A DNA stretch of 64,000 nt from Neptunomonas qingdaonensis (GCF_900113275.1 NZ_FOOU01000004.1:248001-312000); one strand, 5' to 3'. Counted from the stretch's first letter, positions 49,422 through 57,756 are shown. The notes: generated by a model not told the origin, from the letters alone. A program made the numbers and translations.

Positions 49422-49714
49422 TTAATAAAGGTATACCTCAGTCGGACTGCTTCGCGAACCTACAGCAGCTTTTTTTAATATATCCCGCTCTTCAGTCACG
49501 CGTTTTAACTCTTTACGTAACCGCTGTAGCTCAGCGTGTTCGTCCGACTGTTTTTTAAACGTATTGGATTCAGGGCCGTATGTTTTTATCCATGCATACA
49601 AGCTGTGTGTGGTGGTACCGAGACGACTGCGACCTCAGCAACGCTATGGCCGCGTTCAGTGACTTGTCGTACGGCTTCAATTTTGAATTCTTCAGGGTAT
49701 CGTTTACTGCTCAT
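49422..49714 (-). pseudogene. IS3-family OrfA with a frameshift
   Basis: The short HTH protein of the element. It starts ATG at 49714 with SSKRYPEEFKIEAVRQVTERGHSVAEVA, then loses frame: reading the next base in a different frame restores SRLGTT-like THSLYAWIKTYGPESNTFKKQSDEHAELQRLRKELKRVTEERDILKKAA. The simplest reading is one missing A in the run before GTCGTC near 49637. A run of seven A (49470-49476) is placed where the programmed frameshift to OrfB would occur. The element is therefore unlikely to transpose on its own. Confidence 0.75.
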
Positions 49715-49778
49715 AAGCACCTCTCTAGTTAGCCATTTTATCTAACTAATAGGTGTCTACCAAACTAGTGGCGATTCA

Positions 49779-50311
49779 AACTTTCCCGAAGCACTAACCT
49801 AGAATAGGTTGGACCACGCAATTTAAGGCGCTTTCGACCCTATACAGCATACGGAAGATCTTGTTTGATGTTGCGACAAAGCGTGTATTACGTAAAGAAA
49901 ACCTGATCCTAAATAGGCTGAATTAAGTAAACTGTCCCCGGATTCCTACTGGCTATACAGGATAAACCGAATAAAGCGCTCAGTACAAAAAGCTTCTGCC
50001 AAACTGGCAAAAAACAGACCAAAACCACACAGATAATAATTTTGATCAACAGCACCTCCCTGAAATCGGCATTGGCGAGTTTATGATGTATGATCGAACG
50101 CCAGATTATTGTAAGCAGCTTTGTGATATGAACAGTTTTTTACTGCCATTGCTGTAGGCTCCGACATGATTATGCCATTCAGAATAGTTTCCTTATATTA
50201 CAGGAACACAAGACCCGGAATTTGAAACAGAGCACTAAGCGCAGGCTTTTTTCGGTACTACGATGGAGTGGTTAACGGAAGACTAAGAACGATAAGCGAG
50301 AACAGGACGTA
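49779..50311. other. Gene-free stretch between the IS element and the patatin gene
   Basis: About 530 bp. No ORF over 60 codons that looks real, no RNA gene. The start of the patatin gene has a weak ribosome site (AACAGGACGTA). Probably junction sequence between two acquired segments. Confidence 0.45.
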
Positions 50312-51376
50312 ATGACCGCAACCAAAAAAATCGAACTAGCCCTTCAGGGCGGTGGTTCCCACGGCGCCTTCACTTGGGGCGTCCTGGATCGGATTCTGCA
50401 GGATGATCGGATCGGGATCACAGCAATCAGTGGTACCAGCGCCGGTGCGATGAATGCCGTAGTGCTGGCCGATGGCCTGACCCGTGGCGGGCGCGACGCA
50501 GCGCGTGAAGCACTGGACGGGTTTTGGCGCGCGGTCAGCGACGCGGCCCAGTTCAGCCCGATCAAACCCGGACCGTTGGATCAGATGTTTGGCCGCTGGA
50601 GCCTTGATGCCTCCCCCGGCTACATAGGGATGCTCACGCTGGCGCGGCTGGCTTCGCCGTATCAATTGAATCCGTTCGACATCAACCCGCTGCGCGATGT
50701 GCTTGAAAAGCAGGTTGATTTTGATCAGGTAAACGCGTGCTCGGCCACCAATATATTCGTGGCAGCCACCAATGTCCGCACCGGCTTGCCGAGGGTATTC
50801 CGTCAGGGTGAAATCACCTTGGATGTGGTCATGGCTTCGGCCTGTCTGCCCGATATGTTCAAAGCAGTCGAGATTGATGGCGAGGCCTATTGGGACGGTG
50901 GCTTTACCAGCAATCCGGCGCTGTCTCCTCTGGTCGACGAAAACGATTGCCGCGACATGGTGATTGTCCAAATCAACCCCATCCGGCGCGACAAAGTGCC
51001 AACCACCGCCGCAGAGATCCGCGACCGGATGAACGAAATCTCTTTCAATTCCAGCCTGATCAAGGAATTGCGCTCGATCGCGTTGTTGCATCGTATCATT
51101 AACGCTGAGGGGCTAGAGGACGAACGCTATCGCGACATGCGCCTGCATCGCATCGGCGGCGAAGGGCTCGAGCATTTGTCGGCTTCTTCCAAGATGAACT
51201 CCGGGTTAGATTTCCTGCTGCATTTGCGTGACCTGGGACGCAAATCTGCCGATAGCTGGATCAAGACCAACTTCGCTGCACTGGGAGAACGGTCGACTTT
51301 CGATCCTGAAACGCTCTTCGAAGAATCTATCCGCCTTCCCGGTGCCCTAAAACGCAAAAATAAAGGCACCAAATGA
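50312..51376 (+). CDS. Patatin-like phospholipase
   Basis: A 354-residue protein with patatin-type lipid acyl hydrolase residues: the oxyanion GGGSHG at 13-18, nucleophile Ser43 in GTSAGAM, and catalytic Asp195 in WDGGF. It lacks a signal peptide, so it acts in the cytoplasm or on the inner membrane face. Codon use is distinctly G+C-rich compared with the flanks. Its last four bases overlap the GntP permease start. In alphaproteobacteria similar pairs stand near 3-hydroxybutyrate genes, suggesting an ester or storage-lipid role, but this is inference. Confidence 0.88.
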   Translation: MTATKKIELALQGGGSHGAFTWGVLDRILQDDRIGITAISGTSAGAMNAVVLADGLTRGGRDAAREALDGFWRAVSDAAQFSPIKPGPLDQMFGRWSLDASPGYIGMLTLARLASPYQLNPFDINPLRDVLEKQVDFDQVNACSATNIFVAATNVRTGLPRVFRQGEITLDVVMASACLPDMFKAVEIDGEAYWDGGFTSNPALSPLVDENDCRDMVIVQINPIRRDKVPTTAAEIRDRMNEISFNSSLIKELRSIALLHRIINAEGLEDERYRDMRLHRIGGEGLEHLSASSKMNSGLDFLLHLRDLGRKSADSWIKTNFAALGERSTFDPETLFEESIRLPGALKRKNKGTK

Positions 51377-52833
51377 TGGGACTTGCCGGCATTCTTCTGG
51401 CGCTGGGATTGCTAATTTTCCTGGCCTACCGCGGTGTGTCTATATTACTCCTGGCGCCTCTGATGGCGATGTTGGCGGCCAGCTTCGCCACATCAGCTCT
51501 ACTAGGGCTTTACACGCAAGTATTCATGACCTCGGCGGGTGGATTTGTTATATCGTTTTTTCCGCTGTTCTTGCTGGGCGCAATCTTTGGCCGATTGATG
51601 GACGACAGCGGCGCAGCAAAATCCATCGCTGCCGGTTTGGTGGCCCGGCTTGGGAGCGGACAGTCGATCCTAGCCGTGGTGCTGGCCTGCGCGATCCTGA
51701 CCTATGGAGGTGTATCGCTGTTTGTCGTGGCTTTTGCGATCTATCCGATCGCCGCCTCGTTGTTTCGCGAGGCCGACATCCCCAAACGGTTGATCCCGGC
51801 CACGATTGCACTGGGGGCGTTCACATTTACCATGACGGCACTGCCGGGCACGCCGGCGATCCAGAATGCGATCCCGATGCCCTATTTCGGCACAACTCCC
51901 TTTGCCGCCCCCGGCATCGGCATTCTGGCCGCTCTGGTCATGTTCGGGGCTGGCCAGTGTTGGCTGATGCACCGCGCGGCGCGAGCGCGGGTTCGGGGCG
52001 AAGGCTATGGGATACATGACGACGCGACCGCCACACCGAACGACGCAATGCGGCAACGCTCAGCTGGCGAAGGCTATGACCTTGCGGAAATCAGTACGAC
52101 TGATACGGTGGTGGCACCAGTCACTGCCGTGCCGGGATTTTCGCTCGCGGTGCTGCCCGTCGTCGTCGTGGTCGCCGCCAACTATGTGTTCTCGGGCATC
52201 GTGATCCCGTCCTGGAACATCGACTATCTATCAGAGCCGCTTTACGGTGCCGTCGGCCTGTCGAACGTGCTGGGGCTATGGTCGATCATTCTGGCGCTTT
52301 GTACGGCCATTCTGGTGCTGATTGCCCTGAACTGGAAGCGTCTCGCGTCCTTGCGAACATCACTGGATGCCGGGGCCAACGCCTCGGTTCTGCCGATCTT
52401 CAATACCGCGTCGCTGGTGGGCTTCGGGGCGGTCGTGGCCGCATTACCCGCCTTTGCTATGCTGCGCGAGGTGGTGTTGAATCTGGGCGGCGACAATCCT
52501 TTGATCTCGTTGGCGATCGCGGTCAATATTCTTGCAGGGATCACCGGGTCGGCCTCTGGCGGGATGAGCATCGCGCTGTCCACCCTAGGCGATACCTACC
52601 TTGAGATGGGGCATGCGGCAGGAATAGTACCGGACGCCCTGCACCGAATCACAGCGATTGCCACGGGTGGGCTGGATGCCTTGCCGCATAATGGCGCTGT
52701 GGTGACGCTACTGGCAATCTGCGGGCTGACACACCGCGACTCTTACGGCGATCTTGCGATGGTCGCAGTCATATTCCCGCTGGTCTCATTGGTGGTCGCA
52801 ATCGTCGCAGCGACTATGTTCGGAGCGTTCTGA
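51373..52833 (+). CDS. GntP-family permease
   Basis: A 486-residue membrane protein with about 12-14 helices and the GntP-family style: LLGAIFGRLMDDSGAAKSIAAGLVARLG early, IPATIALGAFTFTMTALPGTPAIQNAIP in the middle, and GITGSASGGMSIALSTLGDTYLEM late. The family carries gluconate or related hydroxy acids (including 3-hydroxybutyrate) with H+. It overlaps the patatin gene by 4 bp (ATGATG) and shares its G+C-rich codon use. The substrate cannot be told from sequence. The stop at 52833 marks the right end of the G+C-rich segment. Confidence 0.9.
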   Translation: MMGLAGILLALGLLIFLAYRGVSILLLAPLMAMLAASFATSALLGLYTQVFMTSAGGFVISFFPLFLLGAIFGRLMDDSGAAKSIAAGLVARLGSGQSILAVVLACAILTYGGVSLFVVAFAIYPIAASLFREADIPKRLIPATIALGAFTFTMTALPGTPAIQNAIPMPYFGTTPFAAPGIGILAALVMFGAGQCWLMHRAARARVRGEGYGIHDDATATPNDAMRQRSAGEGYDLAEISTTDTVVAPVTAVPGFSLAVLPVVVVVAANYVFSGIVIPSWNIDYLSEPLYGAVGLSNVLGLWSIILALCTAILVLIALNWKRLASLRTSLDAGANASVLPIFNTASLVGFGAVVAALPAFAMLREVVLNLGGDNPLISLAIAVNILAGITGSASGGMSIALSTLGDTYLEMGHAAGIVPDALHRITAIATGGLDALPHNGAVVTLLAICGLTHRDSYGDLAMVAVIFPLVSLVVAIVAATMFGAF

Positions 52834-53476
52834 AAAACAGGCGGGGGCGAAGCATCTGTGCCTGACAACAGCCACAATGCTAAACCTGCGCCTGCCCGGA
52901 TGTGCGATATAAAGGTATGACCAACACTACCCTGTATCGTTGATCCAATATCAACGCAGTGTTCCTGTCCCTTGTAGACAGAGATTTACGAATCAGTTTG
53001 GGTACTCTTGAGTCACACAAAAGCTTACGGAGAACCCGGTATTGGAATTGATAAATACCCAGTCGATTGGTAGTAAAATAAGAGGGGTTTTGGAACGTTT
53101 AAACTGCCATGTGCAACACACTCTGTATCACATTTTTGACTTCAAAAACGAAATAAACCAATAAAAACAAAGATTTGAGTGTAGATGGTGGAGCCTAGCT
53201 CTATCGAATAGAATCATTAACTATTTGAATATAAAAAAATATATTTAAAATTATTTATAGAATGCCCCCTAAAATGCCCCCTAAAATATTTTTGCTTTTT
53301 TTATCAGGATGTAGAGTATATCGGATTAATCAGACACTCTTATCTCTCAGCAATCCAAAACAGCACCTCAGTAAGTAATAAGATGTGAAAGAAAATCAAG
53401 AACCACCGAGGCTCTTGATATCAACTTATCAGAACGACAGGGGCAATAGCTGTTTACTGTATAGCTCTACAGCCTG
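52834..53476. other. Gene-free stretch with repeat copy B, left of the attachment site
   Basis: About 640 bp without a credible gene. It contains repeat B (53186) and a tandem 12-mer AATGCCCCCTAA repeated twice at 53261-53284. The base composition drops from G+C-rich to AT-rich soon after the permease stop. Confidence 0.5.
53186..53300 (+). repeat. Degenerate direct repeat, copy B, with tandem AATGCCCCCTAA
   Basis: TGGTGGAGCCTAGCTCTATCG, an AT-rich spacer, two perfect copies of AATGCCCCCTAA at 53261-53284, then a T-rich run. Read on the minus strand it ends like a tRNA or tmRNA 3' end (GGCTCCACCA). It aligns with copy A at 42465 and shares GCCTAGCTCTA, the AATGCCCCC word and a T-run with copy C at 54701. 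Confidence 0.6.
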
Positions 53477-53499
53477 TGGTGCCCGGAGCCGGAATTGAA
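53477..53499 (-). repeat. tRNA-Leu 3'-end fragment: probable island attachment site
   Basis: The minus strand reads TTCAATTCC, then GGCTCCGGGCACCA: the T-loop, T-stem, acceptor and CCA of a leucine tRNA (23 bp). The rest of the tRNA is absent, since upstream bases on that strand do not match. Such fragments are left when an integrase inserts into a tRNA gene. Orientation says that the element lies on the right (towards 64,000) and that the intact tRNA-Leu should be found at its far end. Confidence 0.75.
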
Positions 53500-53785
53500 T
53501 ACCATTATAATGCAATACCTGTAGAGCATGTGACGTAATTTTTCAACCATCAGTTAACATAATAAAAGTCGATATAAGCATAACTTGAAAAATCAAGTCA
53601 GATCCAAGCCGACGCATGAACACACACAGTAGGACAAGATAACAAGCCATATTTGTTTTTCTGCTTGCTTTTTCATTCTTTTTTTTGGATCTGCTAATTG
53701 ATTTTTTAAGGCGCATATTAATAAATACTAGCCAAAACGCTACCCCCAAAGAAGCATGGTACCCATTATCTTCAGATATATGATT
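53500..53785. other. Gap between the attachment site and the first island gene
   Basis: About 290 bp. A minus-strand ORF (53543-53749, 68 codons, Lys-rich) has no recognised domain and a weak ribosome site, so I do not call it a gene. I see no integrase here, so the integrase, if any, would be at the other end of the island. Confidence 0.4.
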
Positions 53786-54412
53786 TTATGCTTGAGAGAA
53801 TAAGTAGAGTTTTAAAATTTTATCAAGTTGAGCAGCATTTTGACTTTTACCCTTTAATTCCATAGCGTGCTTTTCAGTAAGTAATAGGCCTACGCAGTTA
53901 AGCTCATATGAGGCACCAATTGAGTCAATATAGAAGGTGCTTATGTCATACACGGAATCACTGCCAAAAGAAGATACTTTACAAAGTACGGGAAAGCGCT
54001 GTTGAAATAAAACTGGATAGATCTTTGTTCGTAGGTTTTCAAGCATCCATAGATACCTGTTTTTTTCTATTCCAGTGGAACCAGGAAGAACTTTCACTTT
54101 GATGAAAGGCGCGCATTTACCCTTGTGTCCCTTTAATACAGTCAGAGGACGATATTTATTTTTAACCCAATTGAACTCTGCATACATTGGTACAGACGTC
54201 CGTCCAGATCCACTACATTCATGTTTTGGCCAAGGAGGCCCTAAATCATCAAAAAAGACCTTTGATCCTGAATCATTTTGATAATAGAAGACATATCTTC
54301 CACATCCTTTACACCTAGTAGGACGGGTGTAAGTTTCGTTTTCAGACAGGTTTAACTGGGCATACTTAACTGGATAAACGCTGCCATCCTTACGAGTTCT
54401 GAAACCTGCCAT
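53786..54412 (-). CDS. Hypothetical protein with zinc-ribbon-like N-terminus
   Basis: A 208-residue protein of unknown function. Residues 34-66 carry CKGCGRYVFYYQNDSGSKVF then FDDLGPPWPKHEC: Cys34, Cys37, His64 and Cys66 are placed as a small zinc site, and the motif is one that recurs in uncharacterised bacterial proteins. The C-terminal two thirds contain no known domain. It is the first gene inside the island, in the same direction as the defence operon but 670 bp from it. It could be a small regulatory or cargo protein. Confidence 0.65.
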   Translation of the reverse strand: MAGFRTRKDGSVYPVKYAQLNLSENETYTRPTRCKGCGRYVFYYQNDSGSKVFFDDLGPPWPKHECSGSGRTSVPMYAEFNWVKNKYRPLTVLKGHKGKCAPFIKVKVLPGSTGIEKNRYLWMLENLRTKIYPVLFQQRFPVLCKVSSFGSDSVYDISTFYIDSIGASYELNCVGLLLTEKHAMELKGKSQNAAQLDKILKLYLFSQA

Positions 54413-55083
54413 CGTGTTATTAGCCTTTTTTCGTTATTCTTACTTATCTAAATAAAGCCACCAGCGGTGTTTTTCTGAATCACCACTAGCTGGTCTGGAA
54501 TAGCTAGAAAAAGTGATAGTAAGTTAATTTAATCACGGTTCTGGCCTTAAAGTCGACGCATCCATACCATCACTTTGTAATGGTTCACTTTAAGTAGTTT
54601 CGTATTTTCTTTGTAAGTGATTGTCATAACTGGCATGCAATTCATTTTGGGTATAGCCAAAATGAATCAGGCGGAAATTATCTATGGGATTACAATTCCG
54701 GTCGCCTAGCTCTACCAAATAAAGAAAATAACCATTTTAATATATTAAAATATAATAACGATAAATTATAAAATGCCCCCCATATTTATTTCTTCTCTTT
54801 TTTTTATCTGACTGTAGGCTCAAATAATCTAACGCAAAAAACAGCACTAAACGTAAATTAGTCACGACACATATGAAATCTCTTCCACTTATTCCTTGGT
54901 TTCGATCATAGAGGGCTACGACCAACCCAGCACCATTTCACGAGACTAACATATAGATTTATGTAGAATACTCAGACCAAAAAATGCAAAGAAACTCTAA
55001 GCACTCTGAAGCTAAGGTTCGAGGAACGACGCGCAGATTAGGCTAGCTATTCAGCGCGAAAGATGAAATAGCCCCGTATTGTT
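54413..55083. other. Gap between the zinc-ribbon gene and the defence operon
   Basis: About 670 bp with no credible gene. Contains repeat copy C (54701-54810) and an inverted pair of TTTTGGCTATA / TATAGCCAAAA-type segments near 54,640-54,660 that could form a hairpin. AT-rich and probably non-coding. Confidence 0.4.
54701..54810 (+). repeat. Degenerate direct repeat, copy C
   Basis: GGTCGCCTAGCTCTA core, AT-rich spacer, then AATGCCCCC at 54772 and a long T-run, the same order as copy B 1.5 kb to the left. The flanks differ. Confidence 0.5.
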
Positions 55084-57756
55084 TCATTCACCCCAGGACA
55101 GATCAAAACTCCCTCTAAGTGGTTCTAGCGATGTAGGCAAAGAATCATAACAAACTAATGCTAAATAAGTTGCTGCTCGTGTTGCACCTACGTAAAGATA
55201 GCGGTCAAACAAATCTGGCTTCTCAATAGCTAGCTTGTCTATTCCAGCGAAAAATACTGCTTCAAATTCAAGACCTTTGATGTGCTGAATATCAAATACA
55301 CGGATATCAGTTCCCTCACCAAGGGCCTTTCCTTCCTCGCAAGCTACTACACTAAGATTAACGTGCTCTAGATAGTTAGCCAGCCTTTCTGCCATTGGTT
55401 TCACTTCTTCTTCAGAATTAACCAATACTGCAATGGTAGGTAATTGCTGAACGGCACGTTCAACCTCCATAATGCGTTCAGCGATCCAAGTTATAGATTT
55501 ATCATCGCCTGCTTTTTCGCATAGCACCGGTTTGACACCAATATGATTGCTCTCCTCGGGGATCATACCTAAGGCACTTAGGTCGCCATTCTGTATGCGT
55601 AAGAGTTCGCCTGCAAATTCATTTAATATGCGGCTTTGTCGGTAAACGAGCTGAATCGGTTTTACCGAAATACGAGGTAAAATCCAAGTCAATTGTTGCT
55701 GACTGCGAATACCGGAAGACGTGATGCGCTGATTAAAGTCTCCACATGCAAAAAATGATTTACTCTTCAGAGACGTTAAACTCTCCATACAAGCTAGCTG
55801 TAACATCGAAAAATCAGTCGCTTCGTCTACCATAACTTGATTTTTAAACAGATCTGAAATAACCACCAAATAAGAATACTTAGTCTCATCGAGGGCTTTG
55901 CCCACAAAACCTTGTGTCATCAATTGTCGAGATTTTTTTAGCATTAACAAAATGATGACATCCAATTCAATGCTAGAAAGTTGAGTTGTATTGGTTACTT
56001 CGGTGTCATAGAAATTTTCTATAACTGTTTTTGTTTTGCGAAAATCTCGATAGCTCGTAGATACATCAGACACATAACGTTTATGACTATTCACAAAACG
56101 GCGCAAACCATTTTGAAAGCTTATGTGCTTGCCGATCTCAACCAGAATATTGTCACTGGGTATGGACGTTTCAAGAAATCGAATAATTGATAACGATCTC
56201 GATTTCGTTGGCATGCTACGTTTTAGATACTTAGTTCTTGCTAAAGCTCGGATTGCCGACAAGTAGGCTTTCACCGCGACTTGTATCGCATTGCTGCTCA
56301 GTACAGATGCGTCTTCTTGCTCATCATCATCGAACAGCTCTTCGTCATCCGGTTCATTTTCCTGCTGAAGAGTTTCTAGGTACTTAGCTAATCTATGAAA
56401 AATCTCTTTGTCTTTGTTATACAGGCGATTCCGTTCTTTCTTTAATAAATCTTCGGCTATAGTTTTTGAATCACTTAATGCCGACTTATAGGCGTCTTCA
56501 AATGTTTCTAGGTCACGGTAAATATCTATCAATTTACGCGATTCAATTTCGCCACCTAATTTTTGTAGATTTTTTGATATGGTAGCAGCAGTATCTGGGG
56601 CTGCTGTGGTGGCGATGACTATTCCGTCTTTAAGTTGGTCTTTTAATCGTTGTTCATGAAAGCCCTCAAAGGATTCATACCAACGGCTAGCATCCTCAAT
56701 CACCGCAGGGGCTAGGTTGGATAAATCGTTCTTTAATGTGAACTTTCCGCCGTTAGCTGTGCGTAATATCCCCAAAGTATTTCGCGCAATATCGTTGCGA
56801 AAGCTTATCCATGTCCTAATATGAGAATCGGTTGCTGGCACTTGTTCCCGACTAAACGCCTCTTTCAAGTAATGTTTAAGCAACTCTGAAGGGGTAAACA
56901 TTATCCAACTAGACTGATGTTGTTCTTGATCTTTAGATGTTTCGGCAAACCGCTTTTCTTCTGCCTCAAGAGACTCTACATCCAGCTTTTGCCCCAAACG
57001 CTTAATTAACGTGGTGGTTTTACCTGTTCCGGGAGGCCCAAGAATGATAAGTTGGCTATTCAAGGGTAGTCGAAAAATTTCGCCTTGGAACTGATCCAAT
57101 ATGGGCTGATCCCGCAAGCCCATCGCAGTGCGAACTTGGTGACTAATGCCAGCTGAAACACCACTTTGAGCCTCTGCCTGCTCCAATAATTGATCAAGTT
57201 CATCGGCACTTTCAAAATCGTTTGCTTGTAAAAGAGCGCGCAATGATTCGATAGAATAAGTGCCACTATAGTAATGGCGATACTGAGTATGGTTTGAATC
57301 CCATCCATCGGCTTCCTTTTTTGGTCGAAAGCTGGTTTTCTCGATCACATAAAAAAGTTGAGCTTTTCCCTCGATAGTAATTTTAGCTTCGTCACCTAAT
57401 GCTACTTCGGCTAATCGACCAATTGGCGAGCGATAACTTGCAAACGCTCTTCCAGAAGGGAGCGGTAAATTAGCATTACGTGCAATATAAATTACTTTTT
57501 GATTCTCGTTGTCGTCCCCAATAACTAGTCTAGCAATCGCTGGCTCATGACAAAGTTTGATTAATTGCTCACGGTTAGCTTGTTTAATGCTAGCAAGATT
57601 TTGAAAGGCTTGATTTCCGGTAAGCGTATTGCCACTAGCAAAGCTATCCGTCCCCATATTGTTTTCAAAGCTCAGTTTATTCGTTGCGTTGTCCTCAATT
57701 TCTGAGAAAGTAGACAGCGCGTCCTCTGCAAGTGTAGAAAAATCAATATCCGCCAT
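55084..57756 (-). CDS. SF1 (UvrD/Rep-like) helicase with a possible Gre-like N-terminal domain
   Basis: About 890 residues from the ATG at 57756, which has AAGGA eight bases upstream (the frame starts at 57765, but that ATG abuts AAGG). Helicase motifs (residue numbers from 57765): Walker A ILGPPGTGKTTT at 241-252, DEAT box (VDEATD) at 646-651, GDFNQRI at 675-681, YRQS at 708-711, IKGLEFEAVFF at 829-839 and YVGATRA at 858-864. Residues about 105-145 (GRAFASYRSPIGRLAEVALGDEAKI) resemble a GreA/GreB C-terminal domain. It is the last gene of the MTase-helicase operon and probably a motor or nuclease-loading part of the system. No nuclease motif is seen. Confidence 0.82.
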   Translation of the reverse strand: MADIDFSTLAEDALSTFSEIEDNATNKLSFENNMGTDSFASGNTLTGNQAFQNLASIKQANREQLIKLCHEPAIARLVIGDDNENQKVIYIARNANLPLPSGRAFASYRSPIGRLAEVALGDEAKITIEGKAQLFYVIEKTSFRPKKEADGWDSNHTQYRHYYSGTYSIESLRALLQANDFESADELDQLLEQAEAQSGVSAGISHQVRTAMGLRDQPILDQFQGEIFRLPLNSQLIILGPPGTGKTTTLIKRLGQKLDVESLEAEEKRFAETSKDQEQHQSSWIMFTPSELLKHYLKEAFSREQVPATDSHIRTWISFRNDIARNTLGILRTANGGKFTLKNDLSNLAPAVIEDASRWYESFEGFHEQRLKDQLKDGIVIATTAAPDTAATISKNLQKLGGEIESRKLIDIYRDLETFEDAYKSALSDSKTIAEDLLKKERNRLYNKDKEIFHRLAKYLETLQQENEPDDEELFDDDEQEDASVLSSNAIQVAVKAYLSAIRALARTKYLKRSMPTKSRSLSIIRFLETSIPSDNILVEIGKHISFQNGLRRFVNSHKRYVSDVSTSYRDFRKTKTVIENFYDTEVTNTTQLSSIELDVIILLMLKKSRQLMTQGFVGKALDETKYSYLVVISDLFKNQVMVDEATDFSMLQLACMESLTSLKSKSFFACGDFNQRITSSGIRSQQQLTWILPRISVKPIQLVYRQSRILNEFAGELLRIQNGDLSALGMIPEESNHIGVKPVLCEKAGDDKSITWIAERIMEVERAVQQLPTIAVLVNSEEEVKPMAERLANYLEHVNLSVVACEEGKALGEGTDIRVFDIQHIKGLEFEAVFFAGIDKLAIEKPDLFDRYLYVGATRAATYLALVCYDSLPTSLEPLRGSFDLSWGE

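Larger units (their letters stand above)
46308..49470 (-). pseudogene. IS3-family OrfB transposase, split by group II intron
   Basis: DDE (rve-type) transposase in two exons. The 5' part (49048-49470) encodes FIKHHKDFWPVRRLDVHPSGFYAWL, a helix-turn-helix_21 region with VYGYRKIH, and ends at NHAWVTDITY, which contains the first catalytic Asp. The 3' part (46308-46768) resumes with [23 protein letters not shown], then VLVHSDQGSQYTS (second Asp) and GNCHDNAVAESFF (catalytic Glu). The reading frame fits if the intron is removed exactly, because both exons are intact and in phase as ACG (Thr) across the joint. Expression needs splicing plus the usual frameshift from OrfA. Confidence 0.85.
46290..49778 (-). 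mobile_element. IS3-family element carrying a group II intron
   Basis: Bounded by a perfect 16-bp inverted repeat that begins TGAATCGCCACTAGTT at 46290 and ends at 49778; a second short match (TAGACAC) lies just inside each end. It contains orfA (frameshifted) and orfB (DDE transposase) on the minus strand, with orfB split by a 2.3-kb group II intron. Without the intron the element would be about 1.2 kb, normal for IS3-family. No clear target duplication is visible at the ends (flanks ATC and AAC), which suggests later rearrangement. Confidence 0.85.

Noticed and set aside
50336-51091. 251-codon ORF antisense to the patatin gene
   Set aside because: G+C-rich genes give long antisense frames; the patatin catalytic motifs on the plus strand decide the strand.
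53477-53560. A complete tRNA-Leu gene
   Set aside because: Only the 3' 23 bp match; the upstream bases cannot form the anticodon and D arms.
53543-53749. 68-codon minus-strand ORF in the gap by the attachment site
   Set aside because: Low-complexity Lys/Arg-rich sequence with weak ribosome site and no family resemblance; likely chance.
54630-54670. Inverted segments around TTTTGGCTATA as an IS terminal repeat
   Set aside because: Short, with no transposase nearby; more likely a simple hairpin.
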